Source of the DNA: Hymenobacter arizonensis
GTDB lineage: Bacteria > Bacteroidota > Bacteroidia > Cytophagales > Hymenobacteraceae
DNA: 39,985 bases
Reading direction: 5' to 3'
NCBI RefSeq assembly: GCF_900115775.1
Contig: NZ_FOXS01000012.1
Coordinates: 1-39,985, forward strand
Shown here: positions 9,101 through 17,123 of the stretch, piece by piece
How the letters are laid out: each line of letters starts with the position of its first letter
Numbering within the stretch: position 1 is the stretch's first letter
The notes under the pieces: generated by a model
The model's input: the letters and a program-made list of their open reading frames with translations, nothing else
What the model was told of the DNA's origin: nothing
Databases searched by the model: none
Program-made: the position numbers and the translations under genes

Positions 9101-10051
9101 ATGATTTCAAGTATATGTACTCTGTTTGAGGGCCATTATCACTACGGCGTAGCCGCTTTGACTAATTCCCTTTATTCCCAAGGATATCGTGGGGCCGTTT
9201 ACGCAGGCTATCGAGGTAGTTTACCAGCTTGGACGGCCCCTGCTCAAGAAAATCCCTCACTAAACTGGCCAGGGGGAAGCACACTGGCGGTCGCTGCCGA
9301 ATTGCAACTACACTTGCTTCCACTCGACACGGATTACCACCTTACTAATTACAAACCGGACTTTATGCTGCGAGTGTGGCAGCAGATGAGCACCTCAAAT
9401 GCATTGTTTTACTTCGACCCTGACATCATTGTAACTGTTCCATGGTCGCTCTTTGAGGAGTGGGTTGGGTGTGGTGTAACGTTGTGCGAGGATGTCAACT
9501 CTCCCCTTACTAAGCATCATCCCGTCCGGACTGCCTGGCGTCGGTATTTCGCAACTAAGGGGTTTGCACTCCGCTTTAAAGAAGCTATGTATGTAAATGG
9601 CGGATTCGTAGGAGTACGGGAAGAAGATAAAAGTTTCTTAATGCTGTGGCAATCCTTACAGGAAGCAATGGCCCCTGCTATAGGGGGACTGAATCGATCA
9701 GCTTTTAAAGGCCCTGAAAGCTTGCCGCTCGCCCCTTTTGGGAAAACCGATCAAGACGCGCTTAATGCCACAGTAGAGGCTTGGGAGGGTACAACTAGCC
9801 TGATAGGCCAAGAAGGCATGGCCTTTAAAGCGGGAGCGCGGCTTATGTCGCATGCACTCGGATACTCAAAGCCTTGGCTCACAAAGCCCTTAATGCAAGC
9901 TATTTCTGGCCGCTTGCCCCGACTGGCCGACAGAGACTACTGGCAGTCTGCTAATGGGCCCATCTTGTCACAACCAAACGGCTTAGTTCGGCGGCGCCAG
10001 TTGGCTATACAAGTGGCTGCTTTGATTGGGCGGTTTTACAGCCGAAAATAA
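9101..10051 (+). CDS. Putative GT-A glycosyltransferase, family not recognised
   Basis: A 316-residue protein. It begins MISSICTLFEGHYHYGVAAL, followed by a YRGAVYAGYRG segment. ALFYFDPDIIV (about residue 104) gives a DxD after a hydrophobic strand, and YVNGGFVGVRE (about 166) matches the N-x-G-x-x-x-x segment of GT8-like folds. KTDQDALNATVEAW (about 215) is like the acidic D-Q-D-x-x-N motif that follows in GT8 enzymes. Codon use is more GC-rich than the two genes before it, so it may have a separate origin. Together with its two neighbours it forms a run of DxD enzymes not assigned to a familiar polysaccharide GT family. Confidence 0.7.
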   Translation: MISSICTLFEGHYHYGVAALTNSLYSQGYRGAVYAGYRGSLPAWTAPAQENPSLNWPGGSTLAVAAELQLHLLPLDTDYHLTNYKPDFMLRVWQQMSTSNALFYFDPDIIVTVPWSLFEEWVGCGVTLCEDVNSPLTKHHPVRTAWRRYFATKGFALRFKEAMYVNGGFVGVREEDKSFLMLWQSLQEAMAPAIGGLNRSAFKGPESLPLAPFGKTDQDALNATVEAWEGTTSLIGQEGMAFKAGARLMSHALGYSKPWLTKPLMQAISGRLPRLADRDYWQSANGPILSQPNGLVRRRQLAIQVAALIGRFYSRK

Positions 10052-10087
10052 CAGCCGGAAGTAAAGACGGGCAGGTATCTGTTAATT

Positions 10088-10729
10088 ATGGGGATAGGTG
10101 AGCTTAGGAAAGCTACTACTGCTATCTGTATCATTGGTTTTCCTACAAGCATAATAATGAGCTACTTTTTACAACAAGGCATATTTGTGATGCGGTTTCG
10201 CTATTGGAATTGGATGCAAGGAGCGGTGCGCAAATTCTGGTACGTTCGGTTGGGCATGCAGATTGGCCGCGGGACGATCTTGCCAAAGGTTTATATTACG
10301 TGGCCGCACCAAATAGCCATTGGGGATTACTGCACGTTGGAACAGAGTATATATTTTAAGTTCGATGGTCTTTGGCAGGCTGGTCCTTCTATCCGCATTG
10401 CGAATCGCGTCTTCATCGGCTCCGGGTGCGAGTTTAACATTACCAAAACCCTTACCATTGGCGATGATGCCCTCATTGCGTCAGGGTGCCGGTTTGTAGA
10501 CCACGACCATGGCATTCATCTAGGCACTTGCATGCGCAACCAACTTGGTCGCGAACAAGCCATTACCATTGGGAACGACGTGTGGCTAGGGTGTGACGTA
10601 GTAGTATTGAAGGGTGTTACGATCGGAGACGGAGCCGTAGTAGCGGCGGGGGCGGTCGTCACAAAATCCATTCTTCCGTATGAAATCTGGGCTGGAGTGC
10701 CTGCGCGTAAAATTGGCCAACGTACTTAA
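10088..10729 (+). CDS. Hexapeptide-repeat O-acetyltransferase (LbH fold)
   Basis: A left-handed beta-helix acyltransferase of up to 213 residues. Repeats of the [LIV]-G-x-x-x form run from about residue 65 to the C-terminus (IAIGDYCTLEQSI, LTIGDDALIASGC, ITIGNDVWLGCDVVVLKGVTIGDGAVVAAGAVV). The DHDHG segment (about 138) supplies the likely catalytic His. The C-terminal GVPARKIG is the usual cap. Such enzymes move acetyl from acetyl-CoA to a sugar hydroxyl. The start is uncertain: the ATG at 10088 adds about 34 hydrophobic residues, while the ATG at 10190 gives MRFRYWNWMQG, closer to the usual family start. It ends 3 bp before the next gene. Confidence 0.88.
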   Translation: MGIGELRKATTAICIIGFPTSIIMSYFLQQGIFVMRFRYWNWMQGAVRKFWYVRLGMQIGRGTILPKVYITWPHQIAIGDYCTLEQSIYFKFDGLWQAGPSIRIANRVFIGSGCEFNITKTLTIGDDALIASGCRFVDHDHGIHLGTCMRNQLGREQAITIGNDVWLGCDVVVLKGVTIGDGAVVAAGAVVTKSILPYEIWAGVPARKIGQRT

Positions 10730-10732
10730 CTC

Positions 10733-11872
10733 ATGAAAATCGCGTTTCTATGCGGCTCCCTCGAACCTGGCCGGGATGGTGTAGGCGATTATGTGCAACG
10801 ACTGGCGGCGGAACTGCTACATCAAGGTCTCGAAGTAACAGCCATAGCCTTAAAAGACCAACACGCAACACAGGAAAATTTGCATAATCAGCAAGTCGCG
10901 GGAAGCACCTTTCCTATCCTGCGGCTGCCCGCTACTTGGTCGTCAAACCGACGATATAAGCGAGCTCGGCAATGGATAGTCGAGTTCGACCCCGATTGGT
11001 TGAGTTTGCAGTTCGTACCCTTCTCGTTTCATTCTAAAGGCCTACCATTCGGTTTGCCTAGGCAACTGGCTCGCTTGGGCAAAGGGCGAGCTTGGCATTT
11101 AATGTTGCATGAACTGTGGGTAGGAATGGACGTAGCTGCCTCAAGGAAGCACATCCTATGGGGAATGGTACAGCGCCAGTTGATCAAGTCTCTCATAGCG
11201 TGCATCGGGCCAAAAATTATTCACACTCAAACGTTGCTTTACCAAGCTCAATTGGCTAAAGTTGGCTTTTGTAGCCATTACTTACCGCTTTTCTCAAATA
11301 TTGCGGTCCCCAGTAATCGCCCGAAAAGGGCAATCGCCCAACAGTTTGATTCTAACGTGTCAACAGAAGCTACCATTCGCTTAGTTCTTTTCGGCACCAT
11401 TCATCCAGGAGCGCCGGTGACGCAATTCGCTCGTGATGCCGCGCGCTACGCCCAACAACATACCGTCTCGATTACTCTAACACTGGTCGGACGCTGTGGG
11501 AGCGAACAGGACCATTGGGCAGCTAGTTGGCAAGAGGTTGGTTTACCGATAGAAATATTAGGTGAACAGACACCTAACCAAATTTCGCATGTATTGCTGA
11601 ATGCTTCGTTGGGTATTGTTACAACGCCGGCTTGGCTAATCGGAAAGAGTGGTACTGCAGCAGCGATGCAGGAGCACGAACTGCCTATACTTTGCGTGGC
11701 TCCACCTTGGTTCCCCAGAGGAATCGACACATTGACCCTTCCTAAAGGAGTAAAAATATACGAGGAAGGTAACTTTAGTGATTATCTTTTTAAAAGAGTT
11801 AATCCAAACAGCATTCATAATGTGTCCGTTATTGCTTCTCAATTAGTTAATGCATTACTAAAAAATATTTAG
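10733..11872 (+). CDS. GT-B glycosyltransferase (GT4-like)
   Basis: A 379-residue protein. The N-terminus MKIAFLCGSLEPGRDGVGDYVQRLAAEL is the glycine-rich acceptor-side loop typical of GT4 enzymes. The C-terminal half has RLVLFGTIHPGAP and ITLTLVGRCGSEQ, strands of the nucleotide-binding Rossmann domain. The usual E-x7-E motif is not clear: the expected region reads WLIGKSGTAAAMQEHELPIL, with the conserved GKSGTAAA-like loop seen in some divergent GT-B enzymes. The gene is packed tightly between two acetyltransferase genes (3 bp before, 1 bp after), so the three are likely co-translated and may act on the same residue. Donor and acceptor unknown. Confidence 0.78.
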   Translation: MKIAFLCGSLEPGRDGVGDYVQRLAAELLHQGLEVTAIALKDQHATQENLHNQQVAGSTFPILRLPATWSSNRRYKRARQWIVEFDPDWLSLQFVPFSFHSKGLPFGLPRQLARLGKGRAWHLMLHELWVGMDVAASRKHILWGMVQRQLIKSLIACIGPKIIHTQTLLYQAQLAKVGFCSHYLPLFSNIAVPSNRPKRAIAQQFDSNVSTEATIRLVLFGTIHPGAPVTQFARDAARYAQQHTVSITLTLVGRCGSEQDHWAASWQEVGLPIEILGEQTPNQISHVLLNASLGIVTTPAWLIGKSGTAAAMQEHELPILCVAPPWFPRGIDTLTLPKGVKIYEEGNFSDYLFKRVNPNSIHNVSVIASQLVNALLKNI

Positions 11873-11873
11873 C

Positions 11874-12467
11874 ATGGCAAGCCTTCGTTATTTATGGAAG
11901 CATAGAGCCACCTTTTCTATAGCTTCAAAAAAATTTTACTGGGCTTGGGGGAAACGCATCTTTTCTTTCGCCGAACTGGTGAGGCGTAATCGCGCGCGAG
12001 TGAAACTCACTCAGCAAGGTGCGAAAATTCATGAAACGGCTGAAATAGGGCAAGCAATAGTGCAGGGAAATAAAAAAAAATTGATTATAGGAGCTTTTTC
12101 TTCTATAGGAAAAGTTACTTTGGCCTTGCACTGTTCAGTGAAAATAGGGGAATGCGTTTGTATTAATGATGGCGTAAATATCTTAACTGGATCACACGAT
12201 GTTATGGATCCATTATGGAGGTCAATAAGCGCTGCGATTGTAATTGAAGACTACGTATGGATCGGCACTAATGCAGTTATACTTCCTGGCGTACACCTAG
12301 GGCGGGGCTGTGTCGTAGGTGCTGGAGCCGTTGTAAGCAAATCGGTCGCGGAAGGAGAAATCGTGGTTGGAAATCCCGCAAAGCCAATAAGAAAAACTAG
12401 AGACATCACATTTAATTACAATCCTTGCGAATTTTTAGCAGCAAATAGAGCTTGGATAACTGGCTAA
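11874..12467 (+). CDS. Hexapeptide-repeat acetyltransferase (maltose O-acetyltransferase/WcaB-like)
   Basis: A 197-residue left-handed beta-helix acyltransferase. Repeats run from about residue 55 (AEIGQAIVQG, LIIGAFSSIG, VKIGECVCINDGVNILTGSHDVMDP) through VWIGTNAVILPGVHLGRGCVVGAGAVVSKSV to the cap GNPAKPIRKTR. The His in LTGSHDVMDP is the likely catalytic base. The ATG is a single base after the previous stop (TAGCATG), strong evidence for translational coupling. It is the last gene of a compact run starting at 10088; a 192-bp gap follows. Two acetyltransferases around one glycosyltransferase suggests O-acetylation at more than one position of the repeat unit, an inference. Confidence 0.88.
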   Translation: MASLRYLWKHRATFSIASKKFYWAWGKRIFSFAELVRRNRARVKLTQQGAKIHETAEIGQAIVQGNKKKLIIGAFSSIGKVTLALHCSVKIGECVCINDGVNILTGSHDVMDPLWRSISAAIVIEDYVWIGTNAVILPGVHLGRGCVVGAGAVVSKSVAEGEIVVGNPAKPIRKTRDITFNYNPCEFLAANRAWITG

Positions 12468-12659
12468 TAGTATAACTCTATTGGATACAATTGTGTATTC
12501 AAATAGGCGTGTCAAGCAAGCATGGTGCACGGGCATAGAACATACCAGCAGCAAGTTTTTAATTGCCTAACATAAATGTCTTTATACCAAGTGTATGTTC
12601 TGGCGCAATAGTTATATTCATGTCTAATAGTTCATTTTTCGCCATCAATATTTAATCGG

Positions 12660-13904
12660 ATGCAGGTATTGCTTCACCATCCTACCGGTAATGCTAACGT
12701 TCGTGCGGCCGCAAGCGGCCTGCAGCAGGCTGGCCTATTGGCTGGTTTTCGTACAACGATAGCCGCCTTTCCGGATAGCATGCTGGGCCGCGTCAGCGCA
12801 TTGCCCCGGTTTGGTGAGTTGAGTCGCCGTCATTTCGAGGCAGCTTTAAAGGTTAAAACGCAGATGTGGCCCTGGCGCGAGTTAGGCCGTATGGCAGCGT
12901 CAAAAGCTGGTTTTGATTCCTTGGTTAAGCACGAAACAGGTTTTTTCTGCGTCGACGCTGTCTACCACAGCCTCGACCGGCACGTTGCGGTTGGTTTGTC
13001 CCGGAGTGCTAGACGGCAGAAGGTAGATACTGTCTACGCCTATGAAGACGGGGCTCTTGCCTCCTTTCAACGCGCTAAGCAGCTTGGACTGACCTGCGTG
13101 TACGACTTGCCTATTGGCTATTGGCGGGCGGCGCAGCGACTACTGAAACCTGAGCAGCAACGATGGCCCGACTGGGCACCTACACTCACGGGCCTGCAAG
13201 ACTCCGAGGCCAAACTCGCCCGCAAGGATGAAGAGTTGCGTCTAGCGGACCGGATTTTGGTCGCCAGTCAGTTTACCGCCCACACCCTCCAGGATTTTCC
13301 TGGTGTCCTCGCGCCCATTCAGGTCGTGCCCTATGGATTTCCGGCCGTGGGAAAGCCTCGTCAGTATTTACCTATCGGTAACGGCCGACCATTAAAGCTG
13401 CTGTTTGTGGGCGGGCTTTCCCAGCGCAAGGGCATCGCCGATTTGTTCACGGCTGTAGCGGCACTCAAATCGCGGGTCGAGTTAACCATTGTCGGTCGCA
13501 AGGCTAGTAACTACTGCCCTTCGCTTGACGCCGCCCTGGCCTGCCACCGCTGGCTCCCGAGCTTGCCCCATGCCGAAGTGCTCGCCATTATGCGAGAGCA
13601 CGACGTGCTGGTTTTTCCTTCGCTTTTCGAAGGTTTTGGCCTTGTAATCACAGAGGCTATGTCGCAGGGTACCCCCGTAATTACGACCGACCGGACAGCG
13701 GGCCCTGATCTAATTGAGCACGGCCGCAACGGCTGGCTTGTGGAAGCTGGCTCGACTGCTGCCCTGCAGGGAGCTATTGAAAACTTGCTGCAGCGACCGG
13801 AATCGATAGCCGAAGCCGGCCGGGCAGCTCAGGAAACGGCTCGCGGCCGCCCTTGGGCAGTATACGGGCAAGAACTTGCCAAGGCTCTTACTAACCAGCC
13901 CTAG
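12660..13904 (+). CDS. Family 4 glycosyltransferase
   Basis: A 414-residue GT-B enzyme of family GT4. The N-terminal acceptor domain starts MQVLLHHPTGNANVRAAASG. The C-terminal domain has LLFVGGLSQRKGIADLFTAV (donor-phosphate loop), VELTIVGRKA, LPHAEVLAIMREHDVLVFPS and the E-x7-E motif EGFGLVITEAMSQGTPVI that binds the nucleotide-sugar. All expected GT4 motifs are intact and the length is normal. Composition is more GC-rich than the genes at 6-9 kb. It is separated from the upstream run by a 192-bp gap that may contain a promoter, and followed after 38 bp by the polymerase gene. Substrate unknown. Confidence 0.9.
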   Translation: MQVLLHHPTGNANVRAAASGLQQAGLLAGFRTTIAAFPDSMLGRVSALPRFGELSRRHFEAALKVKTQMWPWRELGRMAASKAGFDSLVKHETGFFCVDAVYHSLDRHVAVGLSRSARRQKVDTVYAYEDGALASFQRAKQLGLTCVYDLPIGYWRAAQRLLKPEQQRWPDWAPTLTGLQDSEAKLARKDEELRLADRILVASQFTAHTLQDFPGVLAPIQVVPYGFPAVGKPRQYLPIGNGRPLKLLFVGGLSQRKGIADLFTAVAALKSRVELTIVGRKASNYCPSLDAALACHRWLPSLPHAEVLAIMREHDVLVFPSLFEGFGLVITEAMSQGTPVITTDRTAGPDLIEHGRNGWLVEAGSTAALQGAIENLLQRPESIAEAGRAAQETARGRPWAVYGQELAKALTNQP

Positions 13905-13942
13905 CCTCAACCAGCGTTATTGCCAGCTAATTTATAGAGAGC

Positions 13943-15286
13943 ATGATCCCAGACCTGCGCAGTACCGCCAATAGATGGGAAGAAGCTAATTCCCGAAGAC
14001 CGATCGCAGCAGTTGACACAAAGGCTCAGTGGCTCAAAAGAGCCGTTTGGGCATATTTCTTCCTGTTGATCTTCGAGGGAGCCCTCCGCAAATGGGTACT
14101 TCCCAGCCTAGCTACTCCGCTGCTCATCATCCGCGACCCTATTGCCCTGTGGGCGGTCGTGGTGACTTGGCGGCGCGGGATAATTGCACCTAATATCTAC
14201 TTAACGGGGATGGTAGTAATTGCTGTTAGCAGCATTATCACGGCTACCCTTCTCGGACACGGCAACTTATTTGTCGCGTTATATGGGGCCCGCATTTTTC
14301 TGCTACACTTCCCGTTAATCTTCGTCATTGGTCGGGTTTTCACCCGGGAGGATGTCATCAGTATGGGGAAGGTCACCCTGTGGATTGCTATTCCCATGGT
14401 ACTGCTGGTGGCAATGCAGTTCTTCAGCCCGCAGTCGGCCTGGGTTAACCAAGGAATTGGCGGCAGTGAGGGTGAAGGCTTTATGGGAGCTATGGGCTTC
14501 TTTCGCCCCCCCGGCACTTTTTCCTTCACGAGCGGCAACGCCAGTTTTTTTAGCTTTGTCGCACTCTTCGTGTTCTATTTTTGGCTGGACAACAAAGCAA
14601 TCAACAAGCTATTTCTGGCGGCAGCTACTGCCGCTCTCTTGTTATCGGTGCCCTTATCAATAAGCCGCACCCTGCTTTTTCAAATAGTGATCTCCCTAGT
14701 GTTTGTTCTTATTGCCAGTGCCCGTAAGCCAGAGAACCTGGGGCGGATGTTGGTCACGGTAGCAGGTGGAATTTTGGTGTTAAGTTTACTCGGTCAATCG
14801 AGTTTTTTTTCCACGGCAACTGAAGCGTTTACAAGCCGGTTCGAAGACGCCAATGAAATAGAAGGGGGCTTGGAGGGCGTCTTCCTGGATCGTTTTCTGG
14901 GTGGACTTATCGGGGCGCTGACTGGCAGCGCTTCAGGTCTGCCGTTTTTCGGCTACGGTATTGGTATGGGCACCAACGTAGGCAGCATGCTTCTCACGGG
15001 AACGACCGTTTTCCTGATTTCCGAAGGTGAGTGGGGCCGAGTAATCGGCGAGTTAGGTCCATTGCTGGGCCTAGCCGTCGTATTTCTGCGCTTGGGGCTA
15101 GCGGCAGAAATTAGTTGGGCATGCTATAAAAAATTGACCCAAGGAGACCTGCTGCCCTGGCTGCTGCTAAGCTTTGGCCTGCTAAGCTTGGTGCAGGGTG
15201 GTTGGGCACAGCCCACTTCCCTCGGTTTTTGCACTCTAACCGGGGGCTTGATGATAGCCTCGCTTAGGAGCTTGAAACAAACATAA
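13943..15286 (+). CDS. O-antigen/exopolysaccharide polymerase (Wzy-like)
   Basis: A 447-residue membrane protein with about ten to twelve hydrophobic segments and one large non-membrane loop. Motifs characteristic of the exopolysaccharide polymerase type are visible: FEGALRKWVLPSL near the N-terminus, then MGFFRPPGTFSFTSGNASFF in the middle, followed by ISRTLLFQ. The acidic segment after residue 295 (RFEDANEIEGGLEGVFLDRF) is probably the long periplasmic loop used for catalysis. Such proteins join lipid-linked repeats in the periplasm. Its presence with Wzx, Wza and Wzc-like proteins makes a Wzy-dependent route likely. An O-antigen ligase is the alternative, since the folds are alike. Confidence 0.82.
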   Translation: MIPDLRSTANRWEEANSRRPIAAVDTKAQWLKRAVWAYFFLLIFEGALRKWVLPSLATPLLIIRDPIALWAVVVTWRRGIIAPNIYLTGMVVIAVSSIITATLLGHGNLFVALYGARIFLLHFPLIFVIGRVFTREDVISMGKVTLWIAIPMVLLVAMQFFSPQSAWVNQGIGGSEGEGFMGAMGFFRPPGTFSFTSGNASFFSFVALFVFYFWLDNKAINKLFLAAATAALLLSVPLSISRTLLFQIVISLVFVLIASARKPENLGRMLVTVAGGILVLSLLGQSSFFSTATEAFTSRFEDANEIEGGLEGVFLDRFLGGLIGALTGSASGLPFFGYGIGMGTNVGSMLLTGTTVFLISEGEWGRVIGELGPLLGLAVVFLRLGLAAEISWACYKKLTQGDLLPWLLLSFGLLSLVQGGWAQPTSLGFCTLTGGLMIASLRSLKQT

Positions 15287-15412
15287 TATTCATTTCAAGC
15301 TCCTTAAACTTATTGCATGTTGCAGTTTATGCTGCTTAAGAATTAATAACAACACATTTGAGCTTTATCGTTAAAAGGTTTGTGGTACCATAGCACTTGA
15401 TGTTTGCTGCAC

Positions 15413-16558
15413 ATGAGTAATAGTGTTCGAATAATTTTGATTGGAAATTACTTGCCGGATAAGCAAGAAAGTATGCTCCGATTTGCACATATGCTAGATA
15501 ATGGGTTTCGTAATGCAGGTTTTAAGTCGGAGGTTTGGCAGCCTACAGTACTATTTGGCAAGAAAGCCCTCAATACAAACGCTGGATTTGGTAAGTGGTT
15601 GGGCTATTTAGATAAATGGGTTATATTCCCAATAGTGTTGCGCTGGCGACTCCTTGGCAGCGGTAACTTACGTCAACCAACAGTCCGATTTCACATCTGT
15701 GACCACTCAAATGCGCCATACCTTAAGCAGCTTCCCATTGATCAAACAAGCATTACTTGCCATGATGTGTTAGCTATTCGTGGCGGTCTAGGCCACGTAG
15801 ATACCTACGTAACAGCTTCCCGGTTTGGCCAAATTCTGCAGAGATGGATTCTCAATAGCTTGAGTCACGCGAAGAGACTAGCAGCTGTCTCGCAGCTCAC
15901 GTTCGATCAGCTGCAAGCTCTAATTCCTCCCCACCCGAAGCACAAGGATTGGCGAGTAATTCATAACGCATTCAACGCGGAATTCTGGCCTATGGACGCA
16001 AGACAGGCTAGCTCATTGATAAAGCAAACTGAACTTGATTTGAACGTGCCATTTTTATTACACGTCGGGTCTGGACACCCCCGTAAGAACCGTTTGCTCT
16101 TGCTCGACATGGTGGCTATATTAGGCAAACAGTGGCAGGGCAACATCTGCTTTGCGGGCGAAGCACTCGATTCGACCTTGCTAGAGCATTCGGAAATTTT
16201 AGGCTTACGTCAGCGAATCATTTCAATTGTAAAGCCTGACCACCACGTACTTGTGGCCCTTTACAGCACTTGTGCCGCCTTCGTATTCCCTTCCTACACG
16301 GAGGGCTTTGGGTGGCCAGTTATTGAAGCCCAAGCTTGTGGCCGCCCCGTTATTGCTAGCAATGTGGCGCCAATGCCCGAAGTAAGTGGGGGCGCCGCGT
16401 TACACGCGGCGCCAACGGATGCCCAAGCCTTTGCCGATGCTTTCCTATCCCTAATAGATGATTCTAAGCGGACTAATTTAATTGCAGCAGGACTTGCAAA
16501 TTGTCGGCGCTTCGAGCTTAACCATATATTAAGCGCCTATCTTGAGCTGATTATGTAA
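15413..16558 (+). CDS. Family 4 glycosyltransferase
   Basis: A GT4 enzyme of 381 residues if started at the ATG 15413. The open frame extends to a TTG at 15404, but MSNSVRIILIGNYLPDKQ is the natural family start. The N-terminal domain has the NYLPDKQESM loop. The C-terminal domain carries FLLHVGSGHPRKNRLLLLDM (donor phosphate loop with Arg/Lys) and the E-x7-E motif EGFGWPVIEAQACGRPVIAS, followed by MPEVSGGAALHAAPTD. This resembles the mannosyltransferase-type GT4 group, but the sugar cannot be deduced. It is flanked by a 126-bp gap upstream and more than 500 bp of gene-free DNA downstream. Confidence 0.9.
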   Translation: MSNSVRIILIGNYLPDKQESMLRFAHMLDNGFRNAGFKSEVWQPTVLFGKKALNTNAGFGKWLGYLDKWVIFPIVLRWRLLGSGNLRQPTVRFHICDHSNAPYLKQLPIDQTSITCHDVLAIRGGLGHVDTYVTASRFGQILQRWILNSLSHAKRLAAVSQLTFDQLQALIPPHPKHKDWRVIHNAFNAEFWPMDARQASSLIKQTELDLNVPFLLHVGSGHPRKNRLLLLDMVAILGKQWQGNICFAGEALDSTLLEHSEILGLRQRIISIVKPDHHVLVALYSTCAAFVFPSYTEGFGWPVIEAQACGRPVIASNVAPMPEVSGGAALHAAPTDAQAFADAFLSLIDDSKRTNLIAAGLANCRRFELNHILSAYLELIM

Positions 16559-17123
16559 CAGTACTTAAAGTCAATAAATGAAAGTGTAATTGGTTATGAG
16601 TGTATCAATTAAATAATTTGTTTTATAGCCATACGAATTCATTTTTTCAAACATCAAGTGGGCTGGCATTTGAAATTCATGTTTTGTAAGTCTGGTGCTG
16701 TTAACAAGACTATATACTGAGATTGTGCAAATACAATTAACACAGAGCGATTATCCATTGGCGCTATCTATAAATTACGGATTTTGATACAAGTTCTTGA
16801 CACTATTTTTAAGAACCTAAAAAATAGTGCGCCGATTACCTTCAGTGATTATGGCTTTTTCATACCTAACTTAGCTCTAATAGGTATCGCAACTTTGCTT
16901 ATATATTTGGTGCTCAGTGGTGTTTTTTGGCTCAACTAAACTTACTTAAAAGATTGGATATTTCACGGCAGAGTACTAGTTGATGGAATAAATAACATTG
17001 TCAGAGCAAAGAAATATTTTACCTCATCCAGCGATTTCGTATGAAAGCAACTGTTCTTTAATAAATTGCAGATTCTAGCCTTGATAAGGGTATTCTTCCA
17101 AGGTGTACTGCTCCGGTAAGACC
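16559..17123. other. AT-rich gene-free region with overlapping hairpins
   Basis: About 560 bp without a supportable gene on either strand, strongly AT-rich. It separates two GT4 genes that run in the same direction and therefore probably holds a promoter or leader for the genes from 17124. The only clear structure is the pair of competing hairpins at 16793-16829. Confidence 0.55.
16793..16829 (+). repeat. Perfect 10-bp hairpin overlapping an alternative stem
   Basis: CACTATTTTT (16801-16810) pairs exactly with AAAAATAGTG (16820-16829) around a 9-nt loop. The loop begins AAGAAC (16811-16816), which could instead pair with GTTCTT at 16793-16798. The two stems are mutually exclusive. No U-tract follows, so a simple terminator is unlikely. 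It may be an RNA switch or a protein-binding palindrome; function is not shown. Confidence 0.45.

Noticed and set aside
14197..14538. A 113-codon minus-strand open frame inside the polymerase gene
   Set aside because: Antisense shadow; the plus-strand frame has clear membrane segments and family motifs.
15404..15412. TTG start for the GT4 gene at 15.4 kb
   Set aside because: An ATG at 15413 gives the usual family N-terminus. For the same reason I used ATG 17124 instead of GTG 17103, ATG 19193 instead of TTG 19154 and ATG 23881 instead of GTG 23836.
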